A stretch of 64,000 nt of DNA from positions 81,093,143 through 81,157,142 of the forward strand of contig NW_026262679.1 of NCBI RefSeq assembly GCF_021869535.1, in the 5' to 3' direction. This stretch comes from Mytilus californianus. Its lineage: Eukaryota; Mollusca; Bivalvia; Mytilida; Mytilidae. A model generated the notes under the pieces. That model did no database searches. It was not told where the DNA came from and saw only the letters and a program-made list of their open reading frames with translations. Shown here one piece after another: positions 35,941-48,347 of the stretch. Numbering within the stretch: the first letter of the stretch is position 1; each line of letters starts with the position of its first letter. The translations under genes and the position numbers were made by a program.

Positions 35941-36205
35941 TTACTAAGAAGTGTTACAAATTACATTATATGCAACACATAAGTAGTAACCAGAGAGATT
36001 CAGCACTTGAAGAAGAAATACTGAAATGAATAACATAAAATATTTATCTTTTAAGTGCAAACAAATAACTGGAAATAGGCCACTTCATCTCAGTCCTTAG
36101 GATTTCATGGGCAAATAAGAAAATCGCTCCGGACAGAACCGAAAAAGGATTACCCCGGAGAAAGGTTAACGCTGGTTAATGATTTTGTAGAAGGCCGTGA
36201 TATTC

Positions 36206-36325
36206 CAGTGGCAGATCCATGGGGAGAGTTCTGGGGGTTGGGACCCCCCCCCCCCCCCTTTTCATGACGATCAATGCATTTGAATGGTTGGAATCCCCCT
36301 TTTTAAAATGGCTGATCCGCCACTG
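36206..36325. mobile_element. 120-bp MITE, 5-bp TSD (copy 1)
   Basis: CAGTGGCAGATCC ... GATCCGCCACTG termini, flanked by TATTC at 36201-36205 and 36326-36330. Includes a C15-type homopolymer at about 36242-36258. Same family as 47135-47258 and 51163-51331. Confidence 0.8.
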
Positions 36326-36330
36326 TATTC

Positions 36331-38160
36331 ACACATTTTTTCAATATTTCCAGACAACCACTTGATAATGTTTAGTCTCAGTAAACCTCCCCCTTTTATC
36401 TGCGTACTACGAAACATTGTACCAACTAATTGTGTCAGTCGAAGAAAACCCCTTATTTCTTCGGTAAATTGTGAAGTTTGTGTTTGTTCTAACTTCATGA
36501 GCGTATATATCATGCTCCGCTTCGTCTGCAGTAGGAACGACTTTGTAGGCTTCGTCATGCTGGATCTCCCGCCATATCTATGTGAATGCTCCGTGTTCAA
36601 TTCGCTGTCGAAAATTCGAAGAGTTCCGAATACAGACCTCCTCTTGCCTGATCTGAATTAGCATCGACGCTTCTATTCTTAAATATATGAGCTTTTAGTG
36701 CGGTGACGGAATAGGAAAAAGTCGAATATTAAAAGAGTTTAATTTCACTTCATAATACACGGCTAAAAATTTGCACAGTCCTAGAAAAATGATTTTACTT
36801 GAATTAAAGATTGGTCGTCAAAAAGTCGTATGATTTTAGCGTTTAGCTAGCAAATTTGACTCCAAATGCAGATCATGAGTGGCATACAGTTTGGCTTTTT
36901 ATTCAAAGGCTGCATTCAAATATATGTCTTTTTTTGATTTGTTCAAACAAAACATATAATGCTTTATTCATTATGTGAAAAAGATAATCGTAAAAGCCTT
37001 TTGATAACAAATTATGAAGGTACAAATCACTGTAAACGGGGACATTTTGTCTTTCACCGTATTCCAACATCATACAATAAAGCGCTAATGAATGAATTAT
37101 ATCGTAACTACTAAAAATTAATAAAACTGCAATTTTTCTTTTCATATACACAAGTTTTTATAAGGTAAGATTTTTTAAAACGATATTTTTTAAACTTTCA
37201 AAAATTTCTACTATTCAATTATTATCTTTAAAAAAATTCCGGAAAGTTGTGCCCCGTCCCTGATTGGGCTGAATACATAGTTTCCTCCAAAATTAAGGAC
37301 TTGATATTACTTGTTTATGTCGATGTTTTATTGTTTCGTTGATTTATTTGGGTGTCTGTAATTTATTTTTGAGGTTGTGTTTATATAGTTTTATTTATAT
37401 AAGAGGCAAAATGCGTTTTTCGGTTGTTTTTTTAAGAAATGGGGATCCGACAAAATCCCCAAAGATGACAAAACTGGGAAGTCCGTTGAAAATTGGCTTT
37501 AACATTTCAAAGAAGCAAACATTAAGTTTAATCCTTTAAATAGTGCTATTTTCATAAAAGCAGAAGTAGGATAATTGTTTTATTTCACTTACAATCAACC
37601 GCGGTATTTTGATAGTCGATAGGTGTAATGTTGAAATTTGCCCGAAAGTGCGCGGATGATTGTGAATTGATAATTCGTTTGGAAATTGTTTATTATAAAA
37701 GTGGACACTAATGATGCACAAGTCAACATAACATAACAGTGTTTACAGTCCATACTGCAATTGGAAATGCAGAACCTTTTCAAAGACCTAAAGAAAACCA
37801 TTTTGCTTAGTTCTTTGATTTCAAATTCAGATATATTGAAAATTTCCTGTCTCTCTATAATCCACATGTCAGTCAGTACTTAAATTCATATACCCCAGTG
37901 ACCGGTACCCCAGTGAGCTAGTGATAAAGGATACTACAGAAACTAGAATGTCTGCTTCATATCTTGACCTTTTCTTTGATATTGACACAGCTTGACGACT
38001 TCAAACCAAATCTATGACAAACTTTTGATGACAATTTTAACTTTCCAATTGTACTATATCTTTTGCGCCATCGTATGGTGTTTACATATGTCAATTGATG
38101 TCTTACGCACGTCCATGTTGAGTCAGTGACTTAATGAACAGGGGTACTCCTAACATTTAA
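36331..38160. other. No supported gene
   Basis: Unique-looking AT-rich DNA. 36.4-36.66 kb is richer in CpG and open on both strands, but no splice or family evidence supports a product. A 30-codon frame ending TTTAG|GTCTTT on the minus strand near 37777-37870 could be an exon but has no partner. Confidence 0.4.
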
Positions 38161-38170
38161 CTGCTTAAAA

Positions 38171-38362
38171 ATGGCCGCAGATTTCAAAGGGATACTCAAA
38201 CTTATTGCCCTTCCCTTCGCCTATATCACCCTGCTCAGTCGCCCGTTATTCTCGTATCACGGCTTTGAGACGAGAGCAGGCATTATCAGCGACGTCACAA
38301 TGTCTGAGGAGAAGTTATCTAGGGAGGAGAAAAAGACCAGTAATAGAACGATAAACAGATAA
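38171..38362 (+). CDS. Unrecognised small ORF ending at a foldback element
   Basis: 63 codons starting MAADFKGILKLIALPFAYIT, with an A at -3 and G at +4 around the ATG and higher GC than its surroundings. One hydrophobic stretch (residues ~8-27) could be a signal anchor; the remainder is charged. The stop TAA falls at the border of the foldback element at 38360, so the frame may be truncated by that insertion. No family recognised. Confidence 0.3.
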   Translation: MAADFKGILKLIALPFAYITLLSRPLFSYHGFETRAGIISDVTMSEEKLSREEKKTSNRTINR

Positions 38363-38517
38363 TCGGGTTTTCTTCGTATATAGATATCGTAAAATATCAG
38401 CCGCTCGACACAATGTGAAGCTTTTTAGCTCGTTCGCTGCGCTCACTCGCCAAAAGAGTTCACATTGTGGCTAGCGGCTGATATCTAACGATAGCAATGT
38501 GTAGAAAACCCGATAAT
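38360..38517. mobile_element. 158-bp foldback (inverted-repeat) element
   Basis: The outer ends AATCGGGTTTTCT and AGAAAACCCGATAAT pair, then ATATCAGCCGCT...CACAATGTGAA pairs with TTCACATTGTG...AGCGGCTGATAT around a short GC-rich centre. Near-complete palindrome with no coding content. Confidence 0.85.
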
Positions 38518-38549
38518 CTATACTTATTAGTCGACGACAATATCACAAC

Positions 38550-38720
38550 GTCATGGCAAAAGTCGAAGAACGTCGTAAAGACAAATAAAATTCTGCAAAA
38601 CACTACATAGAAAACTAAAGATCATCACGAACCTTACTGAAAACCGGGGGTTATCTCGGGTGCCCCCGGAAGGTGTAGCAGATTCTGCTCCACATTTGAC
38701 ATCTGAGTGTCGAACGTGAA
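38550..38720 (-). repeat. Dispersed retroelement-like tail
   Basis: The minus strand reads GCAGAATCTGCTACACCTTC then GGGGGCACCCGAGATAACCC and TTTAGTTTTCTATGTAGTG, which I recall as a common bivalve dispersed repeat (3' UTR type). A related plus-strand piece lies at 39140-39265 (TTCATTGGTCATTGCGTTGT ... GGTATCTTTCGTCTCTCTTT). Confidence 0.5.
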
Positions 38721-39618
38721 AATGCAGATTTGGTGATACGCACTGACTTTTGAGGAAGAACCGGCGACTGAAAAAGACACAAAATAAGTTCTTATGGTCA
38801 CCATCACGAATAATAATGTTCCCTTCAAGCTCTGCCGTGTCTCAACTCACTAGCAGCATCTTTTCGCGGTTGGAGATCTTTAGATACTGAGTATCAGATC
38901 AGATCTGAAAATTTGACATTTGACTTGTGTCCCATTCCTGTTTGTAAAATGTTGATAGTTTTGATTCGCATGGCACGTGATGCATGCTGGTGACGCAATC
39001 GATCTGAACTATTTTTGAAGTTCTTGGAATTTTTTGTTTGCAAAAATGAACATCGGTAAATTGCTGTTGCCTCTAATGTTTCTTAGAGACATACAGATAA
39101 AATAGCAGCCGGTTTAAGTCAAGAAATCGAAGTCACGGATATCAAAGGTTGTGTTTTGTGTTCTATGGTTTGTCTGTGGGTGTGTTTTTTTCATTGGTCA
39201 TTGCGTTGTCAGTTTATTTTTGACTTATGAGTTGAAATGTCACTCTGGTATCTTTCGTCTCTCTTTGAAATGGATTTATGTTTTTTTTCATATGCTTGCA
39301 TATATTGAAATAAAAAAAGCTATAACAAAGGCAAGGGATAAAACACTATAAAACAATATATTCAAGTAAAGGCTTTGTAAGGCAAACTTTTCATACAACC
39401 ACTTTAAACCTTTACGAGGATTAAAACTTTATTCATTTATTACAAAGACAAGTTTACAGAAACAAGTTTTTATACCACCAGCAGTGCGATATCAATGCTA
39501 ACTCTAGTTCAGAAATTGAATCAATTATACAGACCAGACCGTAGGACAGAACGATTAAGACAATCGGAAACATTCCACAGACTATAATAATGTGATCATA
39601 GCAAGTGTATACTGTCGA

Positions 39619-39876
39619 TCAGAGATGTTTTTTTTTTCTTGACTTTTGTTGAGAGATATCTAGAGTTGCAAGCAGCAGGCCAAACCATTCTTCTCTGGAC
39701 AGGGTTCCTTTGACATCTGTCCTATTTACTGTTGTTTTATGTACCCCAATTTTAGATTGATATGGCCAAAGTGTATTTTGCAAATACGAAATGTTTTTGA
39801 AATGTCCAATGATGCTGGATAAAAGCACGCTACATGTGGTACAAAAACATTTGACCACCACTCTATTCCAATGCAC
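39619..39876 (-). CDS. Unrecognised open frame
   Basis: 85 codons on the minus strand; the central part (GTLSREEWFGLLLATLDISQ) has protein-like composition. No family recognised, no clear splice partners; could be a transposon fragment. Confidence 0.2.
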   Translation of the reverse strand: MHWNRVVVKCFCTTCSVLLSSIIGHFKNISYLQNTLWPYQSKIGVHKTTVNRTDVKGTLSREEWFGLLLATLDISQQKSRKKKHL

Positions 39877-41280
39877 AACAGGTTAAATGTCCGAAGCTTA
39901 ACATCATGTTCGCAATATTATTATAGGATTTGTGGTTTAAGAAATTTGTCGTGTTCTTTAACCACTTTGGACCAATATTGATACTCGAGATTTGCTAAAC
40001 CTTCCATGTACGAACATATGTATTCCAGCCAAAAGTCAGAACCTTGTAATAACGTTCCCATGATACAAAAGTCATTTGAGGTCTGAATTACTTATTACAG
40101 TTACTATGTTTAGGGCGATGTTAAATCATCCGGCATAGAAGTACATTTCTTATCTGGTGTCACTTAGTTTGGGATTGAATAACCGAAACTTTCTCAATAT
40201 TTAAACGAATAAAAGGCGGTTCTATCATTAAAAATGTCTCTTTAAAGTTGTTAGTCTATTTTATAATAATTTACATTCCTATTAATACATTTTATTTCAT
40301 ACAAAACCTCATGACATCATTTAAACTCAATTATAAGTCTGTTTTGAAATAATTTTTGTTGCCAGTTTTGCAAGTACCGAATTCAACGTATATGCCCAAA
40401 ACTCAAGTTTCCACTTTCATTGGGGTATAATAGATAGGTATATTAACAAATACATATTTTTTCATATTTTTCTTTACATTTTGTATAGTTTTGACGGCCT
40501 TTGTTCTTTTTTTTGAAAAAGATGCATCTTTTTAAACTGAAAATCAGCCCCCTTTTTGTAAAGTCGCTTACGTTTACTCGGAATTCTCATTTAATGATGT
40601 GTTTCCTCTTTTTTGATGAAAAATCGAATAAGGAAGAAGATAGATTCAAGATTTCAATCATTCTACCGCTAAAAGAGTATTTAATTTGGAATTAGATATT
40701 CAATTTTGTTTTTCCTTGAAAACGACATGTGACCTTTGATCTTGATTTCTGAAAATCTGCACCATATTTTCTTTTGACGACCAAATTAATCTTAAAGTAC
40801 ACATATTTTCGAATCGAATGGTATATGATATAGCCGTGTACTATTTTTGACGATTAAATTTTTATAATTCCGACTTTGGTCACCGGCCTATTTACCTTAG
40901 TGTGATGTTTTGCTTGCTTGTTTTACTTAATATCTAATAATATGACCGTAATAGTCGGTTTGTGAGACTCTTATAGTGATAATGTATTTTTTTCCCGTTA
41001 TTTTTTTTTCTTTTTTTTTTTTTAACTTAAAATGTTAGATTATTCAGTGTCGGAGTTTACAACTAATCTCCAATAGACCAGCAGAGTGTTCAACTTGAAT
41101 TTTTGAGGCTTGTTAAAATTAATTGCGTGCATTGCGTGGTCAGTTACGTACAGGTGTTTGAAAGATGGTTGCTTTACTGATGTACAACACAGGTAGAAAA
41201 GGTCTATTCGATTAAGCTCAATGGACCGACACAAAGGTTTAGTGTGCAATGCATAATTCTATGGATAATATTAAAAAAAG
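39877..41280. other. No supported gene
   Basis: AT-rich; a T-rich homopolymer block sits near 41000-41025. Nothing else recognised. Confidence 0.5.
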
Positions 41281-41283
41281 CAT

Positions 41284-41535
41284 ATGAAGGACATCATTCG
41301 TAAATATAAATCAACATGCAGACATCTTATACGTTCAGGTATTTCACATCCAATATTTTATGGTAATATTCGTTACAAAGCACAAAAACGTCGACATTCA
41401 CCTCAAAAGCTAACCAAACCTTTAAACAGACTTATTCGGAAAGGATATAGTTACGATACTGTTGTCAAGTCATTAAGGATTGCATATTTTGGTATTAATA
41501 TTGATTCACTCAAAGGGCCTTTCCATCGGAAATAA
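41284..41535 (+). pseudogene. C-terminal fragment of a retroelement polyprotein (probable)
   Basis: 83 codons: MKDIIRKYKSTCRHLIRSGI ... KAQKRRHSPQKLTKPLNRLI ... GYSYDTVVKSLRIAYFGINI, ending in TAA. It has the basic character of the end of a reverse-transcriptase ORF and is followed after 60 bp by the tail repeat also found at 20.7, 46.4 and 51.3 kb. No conserved RT motif lies within the fragment, so the family assignment is by context. Confidence 0.45.
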
Positions 41536-42146
41536 ACACATTTATTCTAAAACCAGTTGTTGGCATGATACGGGTTATGTGTTTCTCATATATTTTATGA
41601 TGGTATGATACTAAACCCCTAACGGGAGGGATTGTACTTGATTTTCATATGATGAAGACATAATCTTTCAATCAGTTTAATTGAGGTTTGGAGCTGGCAC
41701 GCCAGTAACTGCTAGTAGTCCTTTGTTCATTTATGTATCATTGTCATTTTGCTTAGTTTCTTTTGAGGGGGGGCAAGGGGTTTAACTGTTATGCTGTTTT
41801 GGGGTAATTTAATTCTTTGTTATCTGTTATTCTGAAAATGTATTTGCTGTTAGCTGTTATTGTCTTATTCCTTGTTAGCTGTTATATGACTATTATTTTT
41901 TTTTATCTGTTATTGTGAGCATGTATTTCCTGTTAACTGTTATTGAAGATTAGAATGTTAGAGATTTTTGACAGCCAATCTTCAGTAGAAATTGAAGATA
42001 ATTGAACATTGCGACATCGGATGGAGAGTTTATTGTCTCATTGGCACTCATACCACATCTTCTTATATCTATTGGGTTCTTTCCACTGATAATATGGTGG
42101 TCCTGTATTTGCAAAAGGATTTCAGTAACATACATCACATCAATGA

Positions 42147-42285
42147 ATTCTAGTCAAATCGGCACCCGGTATAGTCAAATAAGCACCTATAGTCAATTTG
42201 GCACCTGGTATAGTCAAATCAGCACCTAGTCAATTTGGCACCTGGTTAAATCGGCACCCGATGAAGTAATTTCGGCACCCATGTT
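42147..42285 (+). repeat. ~20-bp degenerate minisatellite
   Basis: Repeats of TATAGTCAAATCGGCACCTG with variants (AGTCAATTTGGCACCTGG), about six copies. Adjacent at 42010-42068 is a copy of the ATTGTCTCATTGGCACTCAT tail. Confidence 0.85.
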
Positions 42286-42301
42286 ACACATGTTTGATAT
42301 A

Positions 42302-43880
42302 TTTTTATACGACCGCAAATTTTTTTTTTCGATCGTATATTGGTATCACGTCGTCGTCGTCGTCGTAGTCGTCTGAAGATATTTGGTTTTCCAACAATAA
42401 CTTTAGTATAAGTAAATAGAAATCTATGAAATTTAAACACAAGGTGTATGACCACAAAAGGAAGGTTTGGATTGATTTTGGGAGTTTTTGTCCCAACAGT
42501 TTAGGAATAAGGGGGGAAAAAACGGCCCAAATAAGCATTTGTCTTGGTTTTAGCACAATAACTTTAGTATAAGTAAATAGAAATCTATGAAATTTAAACA
42601 CAAGGTGTATGACCACAAAAGGAAGGTTTGGATTGATTTTGGGAGTTTTGGTCCCGACAGTTTAGGAATAAGGGGAAAAAAAACGGCCCAAATAAGCATT
42701 TGTCTTGGTTTTAGCACAATAACTTTAGTATAAGTAAATAGAAATCTATGAAATTTAAACACAAGGTTTATGACCACAAAAGGTAGTTTGGGATTGATTT
42801 TAGGAGTTTTGGTTCCAACAGTTTAGGAATTCGGGGCCAAAAAAACGGCCCAAATAAGCATTTTTCTTGGTTTCAGCACAATAACTTTAGTATAAGTAAA
42901 TAGAAATCTATGAAATTTAAACACAAGGTTTATGTTGGGATTGATTTTGGGAGTTTTGGTCCCAACAGTTTAGGAATTATGGGCCAAAAAAGCGGCCCAA
43001 ATAAGCATTTTTCTTGGTTTTAGCACAATAACTTTAGTATAAGTAAATAGAAATCTATGAAATTAACACACAAGGTTTATGACCACAAAAGGAAGGTTGG
43101 GATTTATTTTGGGAGTGTTGGTCCCAACAGTTTAGGAATTAGGGGCCAAAAGGGTCAAAAATTAAACTTTGTTTGATTTCATCAAAAATTGAATTATTGG
43201 GGTTCTTTGATATGCCGAATCTAACCGTGTATTTAGATTCTTGATTTTTGGTCCTGTTTTCAAATTGGTCTACATTAAGGTCCAAAGGGTCCAAAGACAA
43301 ACTTAGTTTGATTTTAACAAAAATTGAATTCTTAGGGTTCTTTGATATGCTGAATCTGACCGTGTATTTAGATTCTTGATTTTTGGTCCTGTTTTCAAAT
43401 TGGTCTACATTAAGGTCCAAAGGGTCCAAAGACAAACTTAGTTTGATTTTAACAAAAATTGAATTCTTAGGGTTCTTTGATATGCTGAATCTGAACATGT
43501 ACTTAGATTTTTGATTATGGGCCCAGTTTTCAAGTTGGTCCAAATCGGGGTCCAAAATTAAACTTTGTTTGATTTCAACAAAAAATTGAATTCTTGGGGT
43601 TCTTTCATATGCTGAATCTAACCATATATTTAGATTTTTGATATTTGGGCCCCATGTATTTAGATTTTGGATATTGGACCATAAAAGGTAAATGTCCAAT
43701 TTAAAATTTTTAAGTTCTTAGACCACATTCATTCTGTGTCAGAAACCTATGCTGTGTCAACTATTTAATCACAATCCAAATTCAGAGCTGTATCGAGCTT
43801 GAATGGTGTGTCCATACTTGCCCCAACTGTTCAGGGTTCGATCTCTGCGGTCGTATCAAGCTGCGCCCTGCGGAGCATTT
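42302..43880. mobile_element. Bivalve element with two internal tandem arrays
   Basis: Bounded by TTATACGACCGCA and its near complement TGCGGTCGTATCA. After a (CGT)n tract at about 42348-42372 come five ~160-bp repeats (42395-43135, each with ACTTTAGTATAAGTAAATAG) and then four ~130-bp repeats (43150-43680, with TTTGATATGCTGAATCT). The minus-strand frames over these arrays are repeat translations, not genes. I recall this sequence as abundant in mussels. Confidence 0.8.
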
Positions 43881-44114
43881 TATTTTCAGCATTTTGAACT
43901 AAAAGATTAAAATAAAGAAGGGGTTATCCAAATATTGACTTATTTACATTTTTGGGGGTTTCTGTATGTAGTTTTTCGTTCAACTTAATGTGTATTTAAG
44001 GTATTGGATTTTTTTTATGCATGCATTTTGAATGACTGTTGGTTTAATGCTGTTTAAAGTTCCCTGAAAAACCACCTTAATTGCTCATTATTTTGCATTC
44101 GAGTTTGACGGCGT

Positions 44115-44225
44115 GGGACATTTGCGCTTTTACATAGAACGTTTGCGCTTTTTTAAATGGACATTTGCGCTTCAATTCATAGGACATTTGCGCTTTATAT
44201 AAAAGAATATTTGTGCTTTTACAAT
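44115..44225 (+). repeat. ~30-bp minisatellite (ACATTTGCGCTTTT)
   Basis: Five copies of a unit containing GGACATTTGCGCTTTT, spacing about 23-30 bp. Confidence 0.85.
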
Positions 44226-44574
44226 ATTTACTCCTATTTTATACGGGCTTTGGACCGGCAGTTTTGACCTGGCAGAGTTAAAGTCGTATTTTTTTCATTA
44301 TGGATAAAAGTAATTACATAGCACATTCGTGTTTAAAAGTCATTTAATAGAACATTAAACCAGTAATATATAGCTAAAAGTAAACAATCTAAAGATCACA
44401 GACATTGAGTTAGAGCTGATGAAGTTTTGTATAATTTTGATATAATTTGTCCAAAAAGTAGTACAACACACTGTAAAAATATTATTGAGAAAGCGCAGGA
44501 GGGATTTTTTCATTTTCATTTATTGTCTAAAAGAAATGCACTACGAAATAACTGTTCTCGGACCTTATGTTGTA

Positions 44575-44940
44575 CTGTTACACCACTGTCACATGTTAGG
44601 GGAGGGTTGGGCGCCAACTAACATGTTTAACCCCGCCTTATTCTGTGTGTGCCTGACCCAAGACAGGAGCCTGTAATTCAGTGGTGCACTGGTTGTCGTT
44701 TGTGGCTGTATTACTAATTTTTTTGTTCATTGTTTTGTAGTTAAATTGGGCAGTTAGTTTTCTTGTTTGATTCTTATTTTACATCTGTCATTTTAGGGCC
44801 TTGTATAGCTTACTATGCGGTATGGGTTTGCTCATTGTTGAAGCCGTATGATGAGCTATATTTGTAAATTTCTTTATCATTTGTTCTCTTTTTGAGAGTT
44901 GTCTCATTGGCAATCATACCACTTCTCCTTTTATACTTAT
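44575..44940 (+). repeat. Dispersed repeat with GTTGTCTCATTGGCAATCAT tail
   Basis: Contains GGGGAGGGTTGGGCGCC and AACATGTTTAACCCCGCC, related to but distinct from the 20.7-kb retroelement tail, and ends TGTCTCATTGGCAATCATAC. The same 3' tail recurs at 54629-54775 and 58317-58440, and in pieces at 5491 and 42013. Confidence 0.6.
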
Positions 44941-46260
44941 TTACAAAATACAAAAATAATTTTGGATCATTTTTTTAGCATGTGGGTGAATAATGACTTT
45001 GGGAATTACACAACACCTTTTGCTTTTAGCATTTACATTTAGAAGTGCTACTCCTCCTCTTTGCATTTACATGAAAGAGAACCCTGACCACCAGTTTTCT
45101 TAAAGCTTTTTTAACTGCTTCTCATAGCGAAAGTTCAGAAACTGTTGCTGCAATCAAAGATGTGTTATTTTAATGTTGTATTGTTTATTTTGAAGATTGT
45201 TTGTTTGTATATATGCTGTGTTTGTCACAGATCATGTTTTTGATTTATATGGCAATAAAGTATTAGATTTGATTTAACAACTTCAATTTAATTTCTCTAC
45301 AAATATCCTTTTAAAAATCTTACAGCTGTTCCAATATGGTACCCAAATTCTCCTTAATAATTTCACAGAAGATACATGATTTATGTTTCACTTGGTGTCA
45401 TCCAAATTGTCACTCGAGCCAATTTCTATTATATTATCAGAATAGTCACTTGAGCCAATTTCTTTTATATTATCAGAATTATTTGTACATGTAACTGGCA
45501 TGCATGTATCAATTACATTTCCTGTCTTCACCTGGGTATTTTTGTATTTTATAACTAAGGTTTATTATGTGGTCATTGAATAAAAGTTCTATAGTGTGCA
45601 TCAATGTTTTTTATAACAAAATCCATGTACTATAAATTGCTTTTCTGAAAAAAAGTTCTAAAAATCAAATTAATATAAGGTGTCACTGGCTTCATTTTCT
45701 TGAAAAATTAGAAAACAATACCAAACCACAAAAACTTATCTATCAAATGCCCTTGATTCATAAATATTCCTTTAACAAAAACAGAAACTTGTAATTTTCT
45801 TAGTAAAATTCAGCATCCTCCATACTATAAATTATTGTACAAGTTTTAAGTGAATTTCAGTTGAAATTTGTACTAATTGTACATTGTATATTTTTTTTTG
45901 TGCAAATAATAATTTGTACAAAATTATAACTTGTACACAACATATATCAAAGGTGTTTATGTTAAGGTCGTATGAACATAGGCCTATAAGCATCATGTAT
46001 CCATATGTTCCTTTTTCTTGATTATTAAGAATTGTTCGAATTTGAATTTTACGAAAGTATGGGGATAATAATCCTTGTATCCCCATGCGTACATATAAAA
46101 TTCATATCAATTATTGATTTAACAAAAAGGAAAGCATATGGCAAAAATTAAGGGATTCCTGATGAGGATCATAATTAAAATGTATATATATGTCTCTGTT
46201 TAAGGCCTAGCTAGGTCCATACAACCAGTTATATGATAAGATATACTGGATTGGTCCTTG
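44941..46260. other. No supported gene
   Basis: AT-rich interior of the 4.6-kb insert; a short direct duplication (GTCACTCGAGCCAATTTCT / GTCACTTGAGCCAATTTCT) occurs near 45410-45470. Otherwise nothing. Confidence 0.5.
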
Positions 46261-47134
46261 ACCGTACTGATTTTAAAATTTCATTTACTGTTATCTGTTA
46301 TTGTCCCTTTTCAATTCCTTGTTATCTGTTTTAAGCCAAATCAATTTACTGTTTTGCTGTTATTGGAACCCCCCTTGCCCCCTCTCTTTTGTTACCTATT
46401 CTGACATCGGACTCGGACCTCTTTTAAACTGAGTTTTACTGTGCGTATTGCTATGTGTTTCTTTTTTTCTACATTGACTAGAGGTATAGGGGGAGGGTTG
46501 AGATCTCACAAAACATGTTTAACCCAGCCGCATTTTTGCGCCTGTCCCAAGTCAGGAGCCTCTAGCCTTTGTTAGTCTTGTATGTTTTTTAATTTTAGTT
46601 CATTTATATGTTTTGTAGTTTAGTGTGACATCCATGTTCACTGAACTAGCACACAATTTTATTTAGGGGACAGCTGAGGACCACCTCCGGGTGCGGGATT
46701 TTCTCGCTGCATTGAAGACCCATTGGTGGCCTTCGGCTGTTGTCTGCTCTTTGGTCGGGTTGTTGTCTCTTTGACATATTCCCCATTTCCATTCTCAATT
46801 TAATTCAGATTCGGGTGAGTTTTTTTTTCTTTTATTTTGCTTGTTTTGTAATGGTGAAATAATTGAACGTGAGAGACTATCTTAGAAAAACATCATGACA
46901 AGTTATAAATACGTATTTATTTTATCTAAAGGATATATTCACATGAATATATATTGATGATACTTATTGAAAGTCTTCCTTATTTTCTTATAATAAGTAT
47001 ATTAGTTTCCCGTAAATAGTAATGCTCGTAACTAAAAGTATGTGTGTATCCGGAAAGAAGATGTTTCAATAAGAGATCTATGACTCCTTGATTTTTAAGC
47101 GTTTCAAACATCTGTTTCTCTGCGCATCATATTT

Positions 47135-47258
47135 CAGGGGCGGAACCAGCCATTTTTAAAAGGGGGTTGCAGCCATATGCCCCCATTCAAAAGCATTGAT
47201 CGTCAAAAGGAAGGGGAGTTCCAACCCCCGGAACCCCTCTCGCCTGGATCCGCCACTG
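47135..47258. mobile_element. 124-bp MITE, 5-bp TSD (copy 2)
   Basis: CAGGGGCGGAACC ... GGATCCGCCACTG termini with TATTT at 47130-47134 and 47259-47263. Inserted into the C-terminal coding part of the decayed LINE, directly after the VCSKY motif. Confidence 0.85.
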
Positions 47259-48347
47259 TATTTTGAGCAGACTAGAAGAAAGTGTACAACATCGTATGCG
47301 ACTTTACAGTGTTTACAAATTTCCGACACTGGGACTTTTTCCTTTTTTGTAAAGCTATTTATTAACATTAATTTAATAGAGTCAGATCATAATCTGAATA
47401 TGATTCGTTCATTTTCTCTATTCATTTGTGGAATGTAGTAATCCTCCCTTTTGATTGTCTGGCCACTGTATTTTCCATATTTTTTTAAAGATGTTTTTTG
47501 TTAAACATTTGATGTCTTTCTTAAATAGAGGAATATGACATTCTATTGTACATTTATTAATAGCCACTTTGGATGTCTGGTCTGCAATTTCATTTCCTAA
47601 AATTCCGACGGGGCTTGGGATCCACTCAAATATTGTGTTACTACCTAGTTTGACTAACTGGTTGAATAAAACTGTAATATCGTACAATAAATAATTTTTT
47701 ACCTTAAAGAAATTAATCTTGGTTTAAATTCATCTACCCATATAAGAGACAGAAATATTTCCATAAGCTCACAAGTAAAAATTGACATTTTCTCAGGCAG
47801 TTTCAAACATTTTTTATTCCCATTTCGGGAATAGCAAATGCACATGAGGTATTATTAGAATTTTGATCTTAAGATCCGTCCGTATATATTTTTAAAAACT
47901 GGCGATATTGCGTATCAATCATGAAGTTACTTTCACTTCGCATTAAGTGTGGATTGTCCTTTTTCGAGATAATCATTAAGAATTGTGTACATACACGGGG
48001 TTTAAACAAATACCAAAAGGGGGGAGGGGGTGGGGTGGAAAATGTTTGTATCTATATATTTGGTTAACATCTATATCATTTTTGATTAATCATATCTTTT
48101 GCAACAGAAAAGTAAAGTTTTCTAGTCTGTTTTATTTCCCCGGAGTAGCAAAGAAAGGTTGCTTTTTTTTGCTAAACTTCCTTAGTTGTATGAGTATCAA
48201 GAAAGATGCTGTAATAAGACACTTCCAACGTTCTTCGTAGTGTGGGTCACCCATTTCTACTTGCAGTCCACTAGTGGCTACATTTGTATATGCACCTATA
48301 CAACTTCACATACGTAGTCTATTTTAGATCTTATCAGTGCAATATAT

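Larger units (their letters stand above)
41765..46384. mobile_element. 4.6-kb nested insertion
   Basis: Starts GAGGGGGGGCAAGGGG and ends CCCCTTGCCCCCTCTC region, near inverted repeats, with TCTTTT at both junctions (41759-41764 and 46385-46390) as a possible 6-bp duplication. Just inside both ends is a degenerate direct repeat of CTGTTATCTGTTATTG type. The interior is itself a mosaic of repeats; no transposase frame was seen. Confidence 0.55.
41597..46805 (+). mobile_element. Retroelement tail split by a 4.6-kb insertion
   Basis: 41597-41764 matches the first part of the tail at 20690 (TATGATGGTATGATACTAAA ... CATTTTGCTTAGTTTC), and 46389-46805 matches its remainder (TTACCTATTCTGACATCGGA ... 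CCCCATTTCCATTCTCAATT). Comparison with the uninterrupted copy puts the break at the same site. The insert is 41765-46384. Confidence 0.75.

Noticed and set aside
36271..36661. Opposed 109- and 125-codon frames
   Set aside because: Partly inside a MITE; no splice sites or family motifs.
42246..42777. Minus-strand frames with repeated KFHRFLFTYTKVIV
   Set aside because: Translation of the ~160-bp repeat array.
43139..43699. 186-codon minus-strand frame with repeating SISKNPKNSIF peptide
   Set aside because: Covers the ~130-bp tandem array of a non-autonomous element; the apparent protein repeat is a by-product of the DNA repeat.
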